64,000 nt of DNA from contig NW_006921534.1 in the NCBI RefSeq assembly GCF_000340215.1, positions 6,313,450-6,377,449 on the forward strand, in the 5' to 3' direction. This document shows, in pieces, positions 11,227 to 21,362 of the stretch; position 1 is the first letter of the stretch, and every line of letters starts with the position of its first letter. The position numbers and the translations under genes were made by a program. Origin of the DNA: Pseudocercospora fijiensis CIRAD86 (Eukaryota > Ascomycota > Dothideomycetes > Mycosphaerellales > Mycosphaerellaceae). A model generated the notes under the pieces. The model searched no databases, had not been told where the DNA came from, and saw only the letters and a program-made list of their open reading frames with translations.

Positions 11227-12803
11227 CTAGAGAGACTCACCCACAACCTTCTCCAAAAGTCCTCCCCCCCCCCCCCCCCCCCTTCTTCTTTTCTCCCCCC
11301 CCCCCCCCTCCGAATGCCCCATCATCCTCTCCCTCTCCGCCTCCTCCAACCCTTCCAAAAGTCCCCACAACTTCCGACTCATCATCACCATCTGCTCCCC
11401 CATCCGCCTCGCAAACTCCATCGCCCCCTCGGGGGCCGGCTGCGGAAAAATATTCCCGAAATAATCCAATCTCGAATTCTTCAAGAACTTCCGGATGGAA
11501 CTTTCTCCGCCCCAGGCTAATTGATTGAGATTCGATTGTAGAGAGACTAAAACGTTGTCGATGGCGTCGTTGGGCATGGGGATGGGTTTTGCGAGGGAGT
11601 TTTTCTTTTCTAAGGAGGAGCAGGGAGGATAGGTTGTGGCTTCGATGTGGGCGATTAGAGCTGCGGAGAAAGTTTGTTGGCAGAAACGGATGGGTTGGAG
11701 GGTGATTTTTTTGGTCTGGAAGATTGGGATGGGGGGCGTTTTGGCGATTGCGCTGGCGGAGCAGTCGATGTAGAGGGTGTCTGGGTTTGGGATGTAAGAT
11801 CCGTTTTGGAGGGAGACTTTTTCGGGGGAGATTTTCGTGATGCGGCCTTTGCGGATTATGGTTGGGATTTTTCGGATGGCGTCGAGTTCCAGGAGGGAGA
11901 CGGAGGCGCAGTGGTACATTGTGGGCCAGACGGTTTCGTTGAGACGGTGGAGGAGGTGGTGGTCGAGTTGGAGTTGGAGGAAGTGGTCGACGCTTGTTGC
12001 GGCCATTGTGCTTTGCCATGTGGCTTGGAGTCTGGCGAGGGCTTTTTCGGGATCTCGGCTGGCTGGTTGGAAGGACTCTCGTTCGAGGTAGAAGGAGTCG
12101 CGGGGCATGATCCAGGTGATTTCGGATGGTTTGATGTCGTTTTCCAGGAGCCAGAGACAGGTGTCGATGCCTGTCTTTCCTGCTCCGACGACGGTATAGT
12201 TTGCGTAGCCTCGCGTGATGTCAGGGAGACCATTGGGCGTAACGAGATCAACGCCTTTCGCGACTTCGTATGGCGGGGGTCTCATGGAAGGAACTGATGT
12301 TCTGCTGTACGTTGCATCCACGATGGTGGTTTCTGCTCCGACTTTGTAGCTCTTCTTGGTGAGAAGTGACCGGAATTCACCTTCGCCCTGGAAATTGTCA
12401 GTGTTTTGAGCGTGGGAAAAATTCTGTTTATCTATATGCATACGACATATTCATGCTTTGGGAAGAACTCCACCCGTCCAGAAGGCAAGAATGTCTCCAT
12501 CATGACGAGATCAAAGTAAGACACCACGGCATCGCGAGATGAAAGCTCGGAGAGTCCTTTGTTCCAGCCGACTTGATCAATTGCGCCATTGTCAAGAGGC
12601 CGTGAGTTGACTCCATAAAATGCTGCCGGTTGATGGAGTCGCACAAAGGGGTAAGCAACAAGCCAATGCCCACCGGGTCGAGCACGCCGGTCAAGCATGA
12701 TGATCTTCTTGTCGGTTGTTTCGGAAAGCAGTGTATCGACAAAGGCCATTCCCATGGCCCCGGCGCCAATGACGAGGTAGTCTGCTGCGATGGATTCGGC
12801 CAT
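11227..12803 (-). CDS. FAD/NAD(P)-binding oxidoreductase (flavin monooxygenase-like)
   Basis: Exons 12444-12803 and 11227-12387 join across a 56-nt intron (GTATGC...TTTCCAG, phase 0) to give 506 residues; an in-frame ATG at 12884 would add 27. The N-terminus Y-L-V-I-G-A-G-A-M-G is a dinucleotide-binding Rossmann motif, followed by D-R-R-A-R-P-G-G-H-W, typical of FAD binding. A second Rossmann motif V-V-G-A-G-K-T-G-I-D (about residue 180) should bind NAD(P)H. The arrangement fits flavin-dependent monooxygenases or related oxidoreductases, but no Baeyer-Villiger fingerprint is evident and the substrate is unknown. The last about 40 residues are Gly/Arg/Glu-rich because the gene runs into a poly-C/poly-G tract (about 11265-11310), so the true C-terminus could vary with tract length. 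Confidence 0.76.
11264..11310. repeat. Poly-C tract (two long homopolymer runs)
   Basis: Two C runs of about 15-20 bases flank a short CT-rich spacer inside the 3' end of the oxidoreductase gene; read on the minus strand they encode glycine runs. Such tracts are prone to replication slippage and to sequencing error, so both the reading frame and the C-terminus of the gene are uncertain here. Confidence 0.85.
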
Positions 12804-12884
12804 ATTGGATTGTAAGGATTGCTCAACTAGCTTCAGTCTTTCGAGTGCTGTCCTTGTGGACGCGGAAGGAGAATGAGCAGTCAT

Positions 12885-13235
12885 ACCGGGACAGAGGTAT
12901 TTATGAGGTGAGATTTCGCATGCAAGGTCTAGGCTACGTACGAGAACGAGTGCGAGTGCGACTCGCGTAGTTCATGCCGTTTTGTGCATATCAATCAGCC
13001 TTGGTGGAGTGCCGTCTCAGCTCTGGCTGAAGCTAGAACTACTGGGTTCGCTAACCGTGTTATTATTAACCCTAAATGAGAGGATTGACTCCCTGTCAAT
13101 TGCAAGCATCGGATCCAGCTCCACGTACAAGCTTCGCCGGCTGACGAGACAACATCCATACGAATTACCCACTGTCCCCGTAGGCCCTCGTACGGCCTTG
13201 AAAATACTGTGTTGTGTATGTTGGCACCCGATTCT
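12885..13235. other. Intergenic between two minus-strand genes
   Basis: About 350 bp that should carry the oxidoreductase promoter and the RING gene's 3' end. A GAGTGCGAGTGCGACTCGC near-palindrome lies near 12945-12966. No gene is seen. Confidence 0.4.
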
Positions 13236-15908
13236 CTAAGCCCGAAAAACTCTGACCTTCTGGCGGATCTGCTTACGACACACAGGGCAAGAAGCAGGTC
13301 TCCTCGGCCTTGTCCTGTCGTGCGCCATAGTCGGCGAGTGCTGGTCGCTGCACCATTTGCACATGACCAAATGTCCACAAGGCATGCATGCGATATCAGC
13401 CATCTGAGTATAGCATACTTGACAATCCAACTTGACCGTCATCTGCTCGTCCGTGAGTGCTTCATCAGGACGTCCAGTATCTCTCGCGTCAAGTCCAAGA
13501 GCTTCCTCTTCCTCGCCTTCAGAGTCAGTGGCAGATGGCGAAGCAGTAAAGTCGTCCAGGTTCAATGCACGATATAGCGGGCGGAGTCGACGTGTTGACA
13601 TCGTCTCCGCAGGACGAAACCCATTTTCTTGCATTCTCTCGTATGCCGCCCTCGTGGCGTCGTCACGATTCGCCATCTGCTCCAAAAGTGCTTGAGGGCT
13701 TGTAAGCGCGGCTGCTCTACCTGCGGCAAGAGCAAGAGTGCGAGTCGCCCTTCTCCGTGCATCGAGTTCCGATCGAGAATGATCCCCTTGTCGCGCAGCA
13801 TTCTGACGGTCATGCTCCAGCCTCGCAATGTGGGCGTGGGACTCGCTGTCCAATGAAGTAGCATCTGAACCGTACTGTTGTCGATGTATTGGGATGACTG
13901 ATGCGAGAATGTCATCGTCTCCATACATGTACAAAAAGAAATCGCGGTCTATTATCCTACGCTGCCCACTTTGCAGTCGGTTGAGCATGCGAATTTGGTC
14001 AGAGTCGGCCAGACGTGATACCCTGCGCACCCGACTGCTCATCTGAAAGCTCTCGGCCACCAACTCCAGGCTGTGGTTCATGTTCACCGAGAGGTGGTCT
14101 TCGAAACGACGATTTTCGCTAACTTCTGCAGGGAAGGTGACATGTTCACCTCGTTGCCGACGTCGACTATTTCTCTGCGCTGATAAACCACAGCACCACG
14201 CAATGCTAGGGTTCTGTACAAGACCATCAATAGTCAGCTTGTCCAGGTCAGTGAGGCGGCCGGTCTGTGCCCTATCAAGCAGCTCCTGGAGCGTAGTGAG
14301 ATCTAAGGAGGATGTTTCACTTCGGAGGTCGTTTCTAGAGCACAGTTGGCCGAGAACGAAGACGGCGTCAAGGGTGAAGTCGTCGCTGATCTGCTCACCA
14401 GGCCGGTCGGCCGAATTGCCCTCCTCACGATTACCGTGCGCGTCAGGCGTGGCCAGGTCCGTTGACGCAGTCGAAGGTCTATCGTTCGCGTGCTGCAAAT
14501 CGAACGGCGACATATATTGTGTTAGCGTGGTGTTAGGAAACGGCCGCTCTGAAGCAGCGTCGGACCTGGGCACTCCCCAAACGTCACGATCTCTGATTTC
14601 AAGCTCAGCCAACCGTGTCGTCACTTCTTCGCCTCCTGCTCTCTGCTCGTCTTCAAGAATCTGGCGAAGCGTCCTCTCCTCCCTGCGAACTTCCTCAGCA
14701 GCTCGGAAGCGCTCGTATGCCCGGCTGAACATGCCTCCGATCGGGCTCTCATAGTCATCTCCTTGCGCTTGCATCTCTTCTCGCGTTCCGAATAGTCTCA
14801 TGTAATTTTCAGTGGTGCGATGCTCGTTTTGCAGCTGTCGAAGGCGAGATTGAGAAGTTCGAAATTCTTGTTCCGCTGCTTCTAATTCCAAGGCAGCCCG
14901 GTCGCGATTTCTGCGCGATTCGTTGACATGGTTCCTTGCTTCGTCAACGCGAGCCTGCATGTTGGAGAGGGTGCGATCGGACTGAGTGGTGGCAGGTGTT
15001 TCTCTCAGGGCATTAATGTCGCTCAGCGCTTGCCGTACTTGTTCCTGCGTCGTTGTCGTCTCTGTGATGGTGTCAAGAGTACGACGCAGCTCTGAAAGTC
15101 GCGATGAGGCAGGAAGCTCCTCGCCGAGGTCGCGAAGTCCGGAAGTCACTCTCTCAATACCATTCCGCATTCTGTGCAGTTCTCTCCGCAGCGCAGCAAT
15201 GCGGCGTGCCTGGTATTCACGATTACGCGATCCGATCGATGTCATTGCCTGCGCGTGGATGTTCGTAGCATTACTCGGCGTCCTCTGTGTAGACATTTCC
15301 GTTATTGCAGGCACGCCATTGTCAGCTTCACGCGCCTCGCTTTCTGCCGCTTGATACATCTCATCAAGGGCTTCATCGAGTGATGGTCCATTATCGGCAC
15401 TCTGCTCTTGACTTGTATTGTGCTGTTGGTGTCTCCGCAGGCGCTCCTGTTCTTCCAACTCACTACGTTCTCGACCAGCTCTCATTTCTTCCAGAGTTCT
15501 GGGAAGCACACCGGGATCTACGTCGCGCAGGTCTTCTCCGCGCACGGCGACTCGCTCCTCTGAGCCATCTTCCTTCCTGATGATCCGATATCCCTGGTGG
15601 AATTCGTACCATCTGGCCACGAACTCGCTCTGGTCTGGCACTTCTGGTATGCGAGTCTGAGCGGGTCTGAGGCCAGACGCGTTGACTCGATTCTCCCAAA
15701 ACTCTTTGCAGAACCAACAGTATCTCTGCCATCTGGTGCCCCTCGGCACATAGCCAACGCCGTCAATGTAGGTCGAGTAGAAGGATGCGTGGGCTCGGTC
15801 ATCGTAGCAGGCACAACATTCGCCGATTGCGGTCAAACGGCACGAGGTAGGGAGTTTGTGTTCGCAGTAGTGATCGAGCCTGGGCAGGCCCGCGGTGAGA
15901 GTGCCCAT
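13236..15908 (-). CDS. Large RING-finger protein, probable E3 ubiquitin ligase
   Basis: One intronless frame gives 890 residues from ATG 15908 (M-G-T-L-T-A-G-L); the frame continues upstream to an ATG at 16034, but that would leave only 76 bp to the divergent HET gene. The N-terminal about 90 residues contain paired cysteines (G-E-C-C-A-C-Y-D-D and C-W-F-C-K) that could form a zinc site. A long central part has charged coiled-coil segments (about 190-440). The extreme C-terminus is a RING of C3HC4 form: C-Q-V-C-Y, then C-G-H-L-V-M-C-K-W-C and C-P-V-C-R-K-Q-I. A C-terminal RING with C-G-H in the middle resembles IAP-type RINGs, which recruit E2 enzymes. Substrate and compartment are unknown; several fungal proteins of unknown role share this plan. 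Confidence 0.83.
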   Translation of the reverse strand: MGTLTAGLPRLDHYCEHKLPTSCRLTAIGECCACYDDRAHASFYSTYIDGVGYVPRGTRWQRYCWFCKEFWENRVNASGLRPAQTRIPEVPDQSEFVARWYEFHQGYRIIRKEDGSEERVAVRGEDLRDVDPGVLPRTLEEMRAGRERSELEEQERLRRHQQHNTSQEQSADNGPSLDEALDEMYQAAESEAREADNGVPAITEMSTQRTPSNATNIHAQAMTSIGSRNREYQARRIAALRRELHRMRNGIERVTSGLRDLGEELPASSRLSELRRTLDTITETTTTQEQVRQALSDINALRETPATTQSDRTLSNMQARVDEARNHVNESRRNRDRAALELEAAEQEFRTSQSRLRQLQNEHRTTENYMRLFGTREEMQAQGDDYESPIGGMFSRAYERFRAAEEVRREERTLRQILEDEQRAGGEEVTTRLAELEIRDRDVWGVPRSDAASERPFPNTTLTQYMSPFDLQHANDRPSTASTDLATPDAHGNREEGNSADRPGEQISDDFTLDAVFVLGQLCSRNDLRSETSSLDLTTLQELLDRAQTGRLTDLDKLTIDGLVQNPSIAWCCGLSAQRNSRRRQRGEHVTFPAEVSENRRFEDHLSVNMNHSLELVAESFQMSSRVRRVSRLADSDQIRMLNRLQSGQRRIIDRDFFLYMYGDDDILASVIPIHRQQYGSDATSLDSESHAHIARLEHDRQNAARQGDHSRSELDARRRATRTLALAAGRAAALTSPQALLEQMANRDDATRAAYERMQENGFRPAETMSTRRLRPLYRALNLDDFTASPSATDSEGEEEEALGLDARDTGRPDEALTDEQMTVKLDCQVCYTQMADIACMPCGHLVMCKWCSDQHSPTMAHDRTRPRRPASCPVCRKQIRQKVRVFRA

Positions 15909-16110
15909 GGTTGAATTGTTGCATAGAGTGTGAAGAGTTCGTGCACAATATATAGCGAGCGATTGGCGGTGATCGTTCCGGACGTCCCTGGTCCCTGCCG
16001 CCACCACGTCACTCACTCCATTCAAGACACACACATCGACCTCACCTCACAGTAGTAAACATGAGATCTCGACCTCGCCTCACCGTTGCGCCGGATTCGA
16101 ATGAGAAAGC

Positions 16111-17980
16111 ATGGCATCGATTTACTCCCGGCTAGACCCATCTCGCCGCCAGTTCCGACTCCTACGTCTGGCCAGATCCAACCCGCAGGATGACGGAACA
16201 CTCGCTGGCGAGCTGGGGACATATTCCATGCACAACGCCCCAAGCTTCGATGCATTGTCGTATGCGTGGGGTATCAACACCGTCACCGTCACCGACCCGC
16301 TCATAGTCCATGGTGAAGCGGTCTTTGTGACTCGCAACCTGTATGAAGGTCTTCGAAATTTCAAGAATGGCAGCCATGCCGAATACATCTGGATCGATGC
16401 CATCTGCATCAATCAGCGCGACCTTGCCGAACGTAGCCATCAAGTGACTCTCATGAGAGAAATCTTCAGCATCGCCAATGTCGTGCACGTCTGGTTGGGA
16501 CCGAGCACGTCGAGCACCGCGCGCGTTCTCGACGTCTTGGATCGCGCGGGTCGAAGACTCTCGCCCGACTTTGAGAATGCTGATTCGCTTCCGGCAGAGA
16601 TCAACAGCTTGTCAAACGAAGCTCTAGAAAGCATCTTTGCGAATTCCTGGTGGAGCAGGCTCTGGGTTGTGCAGGAGGTCGTTTTGGCAAAAGAGCCAAT
16701 GGCACATTTCGGATCTCACCTGTCGATACACTTTGCAAGATTATTGATGGGCATACTAGCATGTTTCCGGCTTCGAGATCAAAGGTCAGCAGAAGCCACA
16801 CTGCCCTGGTATATGATGCAATTGGCACTCAAGTTCTCGGCTCCCATCACTGCCAAGACCAGCGAGCGACCTCACATGAAGCTCATACCGGACATCCTTG
16901 CTGCTGTTCGTGATAGCAAGGTAAGCGTTAGACATGATAGGATCTACGGACTTCTGGGCGTGCTTCCTGTTCAGCTGGCTATCGAGCCAGATTACGGCCG
17001 ACGTTTGGAGCACGTATTTACCGATTTCACTTTGCGAGTGATCTGGCACGAGCGTTCGCTTGATTTGCTTGCCCTTGGAGGTTTGCATGGGCCAAGCGAT
17101 CTAGATTTGCCTTCTTGGGTGCCACTATATGGGAATCCGGCACCATATCTCTTTCGTGGCACTTCTGGTTTTGACGCCAGTAAAACTTTGGCATTTCATC
17201 CGCAAGCTGGCTTCCCTAATGATGTAGCGCACTATCTAGGCTCTAACGTGCTTTCGGTCTGGGCTCACGAGCTCGGCACTATCTCTTTTGCCATCTCAGC
17301 AGTCCCAGAAGAGCTTTCGACGACGCTGGCAGAGAACATGCAACACAGAGGTGAGGCGAGGCACGACGGAAGGCCAAATGACGATGGCCTGACACTTCAT
17401 TATAGCAGGCCAGATCGACAGGCTTCAGCAGCGCGCGTGCGAATGTATCGTCAAAGTGAAGGACACGCTTTCTGCAAGCGCCACAGTCCATGAAACTGTA
17501 AGGATCATGTGGTCAGCTTTGGTGGGTGCAGCAGAATTGAGCGATCGCAATGACAGCGCTATGGCCAACTTCCACACATGGTTATTTCTGCGTGGAGAAG
17601 AGAAGTACGAGCACAAGTATCACGCAGTACTTCAGACGCTTCTCGCCGCGAAGCCGTGTCCGTTATTCGCCGTTCCCGACAGCAGCTTCGTTGGCATTGT
17701 TTCTGGAAATGCAATGGCAGGTGACAGTCTTGTCATTCTGGCTGGTGCATCTACGCCATGCGTATTGCGCCCCAGAGGCAATGGAAAGTTTCAATACGTG
17801 GGTCATACTTACTGCATGGGTGAGTTTGTTCGAAGCCCTCTACGTCGAAGCGACAAAATGCTGAAATCTTTTAAAATGCAAGGTGCGATGCGCGGTGAAG
17901 CGATCAGTGCAGCAGCACTGAAGCTCAACGGCGACGAAAACAATCTGAATGGCATCTTCTCGAAGGCTGAGCTGGTATGA
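16111..17980 (+). CDS. HET-domain protein (heterokaryon incompatibility-like)
   Basis: Exons 16111-17350 and 17406-17980 (55-nt intron, GTGAGG...TTATAG, phase 1) give 604 residues. The HET domain occupies about residues 45-195, with the family landmarks F-D-A-L-S-Y-A-W-G, I-W-I-D-A-I-C-I-N-Q and W-W-S-R-L-W-V-V-Q-E. HET domains have a TIR-like fold, and in known incompatibility systems they trigger cell death when non-self is detected. Most fungal genomes carry dozens with unknown partners. The C-terminal half ends in a segment with G-D-S-L-V-I-L-A-G-A and G-H-T-Y-C-M-G-E-F, common at the end of this class. It starts about 200 bp from the divergent RING gene. No NACHT, WD40 or ankyrin sensor domain is visible, so any partner would be encoded elsewhere. 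Confidence 0.92.
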
Positions 17981-18044
17981 ACTTGGATTTCGAAAATTTC
18001 AGAAAACTCCAATGTCACCTTAAGATCTTCTGGGGTTGTCGGCC

Positions 18045-18797
18045 TCAATGATGGTGCTCATCACTGCTTCCATCATCTTCACCCCAATCAACATATTTAT
18101 CCTGCATCTTGTAGAGCTTGTCTGCCGACCGACAATGCCGAATGTCCGTCACCCCAGAGATATTAGGCACCGTACCCAGCGAACCATTGTTGGCTCGAGG
18201 AAGCTCAATAGTGTCATCAGCATGACAGAGAATCGCCTGCCGCAGATGATACAAGCAATGCGGCCAATGCTTGTCACCACGATAATCAAAAGCAGGCCGC
18301 TTCCCATAATACGCTTCCTGCAACGTCTGCCGCATCATCGCCAAACAATGCAAATTATGAAACCTGCACCGATCAGCCATTCATCCATTCATCCATACTT
18401 CCCCATCAACTCACATCGCAATAGTCCCATACTCCACAATCCCCGTCGCCCCAAGCCTATCCGAAATCTGCTTCGGCAATTTTATACTCCCCCAATTCAC
18501 CTCCATATCCTGCGCCCACAAAAAATCATATTTATGATCCAACGACATATATCTCTTGTCCGTGCCATACGTCTTCTCCACATCCCAATTTTTTGTCGTC
18601 TGGAAGGCTTCCCGACTCATATCGAACGCCACCGTGACGACGAGGAACGGGACCAGAATGTGGGAGATGACATAGCGGGCGATTTTCCAGAGTTGGCGGA
18701 GGTGTCGGTTTTGGGCTCGTGAGTTCCAGTCCGTGGGGTCGGATTCTAGACTGCTGGTGCTTGGGCGTCGATGAAGGGGGGTGTGGTATGATGACAT
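18045..18797 (-). CDS. UstYa-family (DUF3328) protein
   Basis: Exons 18415-18797 and 18045-18363 (51-nt intron, GTGAGT...GTGCAG, phase 2) give 233 residues. One membrane segment lies at about residues 39-60. Two H-x-x-H-C motifs follow: H-N-L-H-C at 130-134 and H-W-P-H-C at 160-164, the latter extended by L-R-Q-A-I-L-C-H-A-D. This pair is the signature of UstYa-like proteins, which act as oxidases or cyclases in ribosomally made peptide (RiPP) pathways such as ustiloxin and cyclochlorotine. It is convergent with the HET gene, stops 64 bp apart. No UstY precursor with repeated core peptides, or other tailoring gene, is seen within several kilobases, so this member looks solitary. Its substrate is unknown. 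Confidence 0.88.
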
Positions 18798-20751
18798 GGT
18801 TTTTGGCGATGCGAGGAGGGGGGATCAGGAACAATAGTAAGGATTCAAGAGGTGGTAGTTATTGGATCGCTTTGATTGGGTGTGGCCGGAAAGAGACGTG
18901 TTTGAGAGAGTTGTCGCGTGGATGCGGAAGGCTTGATGGGACAAAGAGAGTGTGGCGGGTATGTTCTTTGTTTTTGTGGCGAGCTTTTGCGATGTTGATT
19001 GCCGAGTGAACAAAGAAGGTTACGTGGTGCGCACGAACTTCGGGTATCGCCTGTTGTCTCTCGAGCAGTATCGTCGTGGAGACCCCTAAGACAGTCCATC
19101 TCTGTGAAACTTGGTCAACACGGCGCTAAGGATACATCCAAGAGCGCAGAGCCAGTATCGCTTTTGGAACGCTGCGTCTATCGTGAAGCCACAAGGAAGC
19201 TGGCTAAGGATAAAGAATGTGTGGAAGTTGTCAACTACGTCATCCATCTTGCCGCACTTGTTCGAGTACTTGAAAGTATACCGCAAGTGAACCCGAGTTC
19301 GAATTGATGTGCTGTGCTACACTCTGCCTCTTGCTGGCCTACCTTGTGGCCAGCTCATTCTTGAGCCTTCACTATCCTGGCAGATAAGCAACCCAAGACA
19401 TAGGAGAGGCGTACGAGGGCGACACAGAACGAGGGGAGAAACGCCCATGCCTACCGGAGTGCCGTTGCCAAATCAGGACTTACCTGTATGCCCTGGTCAA
19501 GACACAGCTGACCTGGCCTGGCTAATCTTGCGGAGGAGTCTCCGAGTAGTAAGGCTGCTGAAAGGCTGCGTTTATGCCGCAGTCTTCTCGATACGGCACT
19601 TGCTCTCCAGCGATTAAGAGAATTGAGTATCCATCGTTCTCCTTCACGGCAGTGTCCTTCGATATCTCTTCATATGCTGCAACCATTTCATACTCTTTCT
19701 GCGCTTTCCCAGTAGAGTCCTTCGTACTTTTCGCGGCTTTCTTCAGCGGCACCGATCGAGACCGCACTACTATCTGCAGCGTACCGACCACCGCTTGAAC
19801 TGTATAGCGGAGTAAGACATTGCGCAGGCCAGATGGTGTAGTTTAGGTCCTGATTCGGTCTTCAATAAGAACAATCGCAGAGCTCGTGAATCTGCTTGCT
19901 TGTCGGTCGAGCGAGGAACGTAATCTCGAGTATATACAGGAGCAAGATACCAAAGTACGTGATGATCGAAAGCAAAAATAGTATGCGGTTCCAACTTCTC
20001 CAACAATCCTCGTCTCGAGGCCCCCAGCCTCCACGCCCACATCACCCGACACTCCCACTTAAAAATCCCGTGACCGACATTTCGTCCACCGGCCCCTTCC
20101 CACCCGCCGTAGCCCCCCTCCCTCATTCATCGACTTCTGCCATCACATGCTAAACTCCGCACACCTTACCCAATTCATCTTTCCTCTTCCCGCAAAGCCC
20201 CTGCACTCCTTGCTCACCGATCTTCACAGCTCCAAAACCAAGTTCGCGTGTTTTCCCTTTTCTCGCGCCGCACAACGACTTTTTGCACGCGTCAAGCTCC
20301 ATCTCGGAACATCGCTGTTGAATACCATTTGATAGAATGTATTCTACATGGCTGGGAAGGAGGTCAGAGCTTCGAATGAGTTTGATGAGCCATGTCAGGA
20401 GAGTCATTGCCGGCGCGCTGGACCCGCGTAAAGTGCTTGCGTCGCGTTCCTTCCGTTTTCGGTGATATTCAGAAGACCACTATCGTGGTGCTTGCTATAC
20501 ACATCTATCGAAACACAGAGTTTCATTTCAGCGCGTTCCTGGCATTTGCATCTTGCGCGGGACTGTACTGTCGCATGTATGATGTGTCGGTGCGCGACGC
20601 TGTTACCGCTAGGCGCACCTATTTCTTTTCGCATTCTCGTTGCCCGGTGAACCGTTTTCCTTCTTTCTCAAGTGAACGATGTCCTGGGCTGTGCTCGCAG
20701 TCGTCTTGGTCCGTATTCGAGAGACGACGCAATCGTTCAAGAGGTTTCGAA
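18798..20751. other. Sparse 2-kb stretch, one weak minus-strand candidate
   Basis: No gene here could be supported with confidence. The best coding-like signal is on the minus strand at 19,522-19,791, an 89-residue frame with a charged middle and a tail ending P-Y-Y-S-E-T-P-P-Q-D. A second minus frame, 19,770-20,126, overlaps it in another phase. I could not find a convincing splice joining them. The rest holds short overlapping frames on both strands and CT-rich runs. It may contain the upstream region of the UstYa gene, decayed genes, or small genes with undetected introns. Confidence 0.3.
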
Positions 20752-21362
20752 ATGCCAGAATCCGTAACCAGTCACGGCTCCTCACTGCCTCCTCCGCCAG
20801 AATTGTGTGTCTGGCCAACCAGCGAGGAGTCGGTATGGGGGATAACTTCCCGAGGAGATATTGAGCAGTGGTCGTGGAGGGCGAGCCGGAAGATCAGGTA
20901 TGCTCCCAATGATGTGTTGCTTGGCAAACCTGCTGACAAGCGTGCGATCCACCAGTTCAGAGAGGAGATATTTGAGCGAGCTTGGCGGACATTTTGACGA
21001 CATTGCATCAAAGCCTTGGACGTATCGATTGGGCGACTATGATGTCTCGATCATCAGGACACCGCGACACCCAAGACCGAGTGCTAACTGCGTCAGAAAG
21101 AGCATTAAGAGCGAGATACAGGTACACCCATTACTCTTCATTCTGGGCGGCGCGTTGCTGATGCACATAGATATGTCGAAGTCGGCTTTCTCTGCAACGA
21201 TGGCTCGGCAGCGACTACGACCGTCTTTGTTTCTGGTTGGATCGCGGAGGTCAAATCGCGTCGAGCGGCGTAAAGCGGAAGCGTCCCACGGCCGACTTTC
21301 AGTCCTGGATGAGGTCAGCCACGGTTCGGAGAGCACTGAGCAGTGAACGTTGGAATAAATAG
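20752..21362 (+). CDS. Candidate hypothetical gene, three exons
   Basis: I did not recognise this protein. Three exons (20752-20897, 20956-21121, 21171-21362) can be joined through GTATGC...CCACCAG (with CTGAC branch) and GTACAC...CACATAG introns into one 167-residue frame. It starts M-P-E-S-V-T-S-H, is Trp- and Arg-rich, contains W-T-Y-R-L-G-D-Y-D in the middle, and ends with K-R-K-R-P-T and a basic tail. Support is only that both introns keep phase and have acceptable borders. A 252-residue antisense frame (21037-21795, minus) covers the same DNA and cannot be ruled out. No domain, signal peptide or membrane segment is evident. Confidence 0.33.

Noticed and set aside
11237..12019. 260-codon minus frame rich in Pro/Arg/His
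   Set aside because: Out-of-phase shadow of the FAD oxidoreductase.
11674..12297. 207-codon plus frame
   Set aside because: Antisense of the oxidoreductase, whose Rossmann motifs and intron phase are clear on the minus strand.
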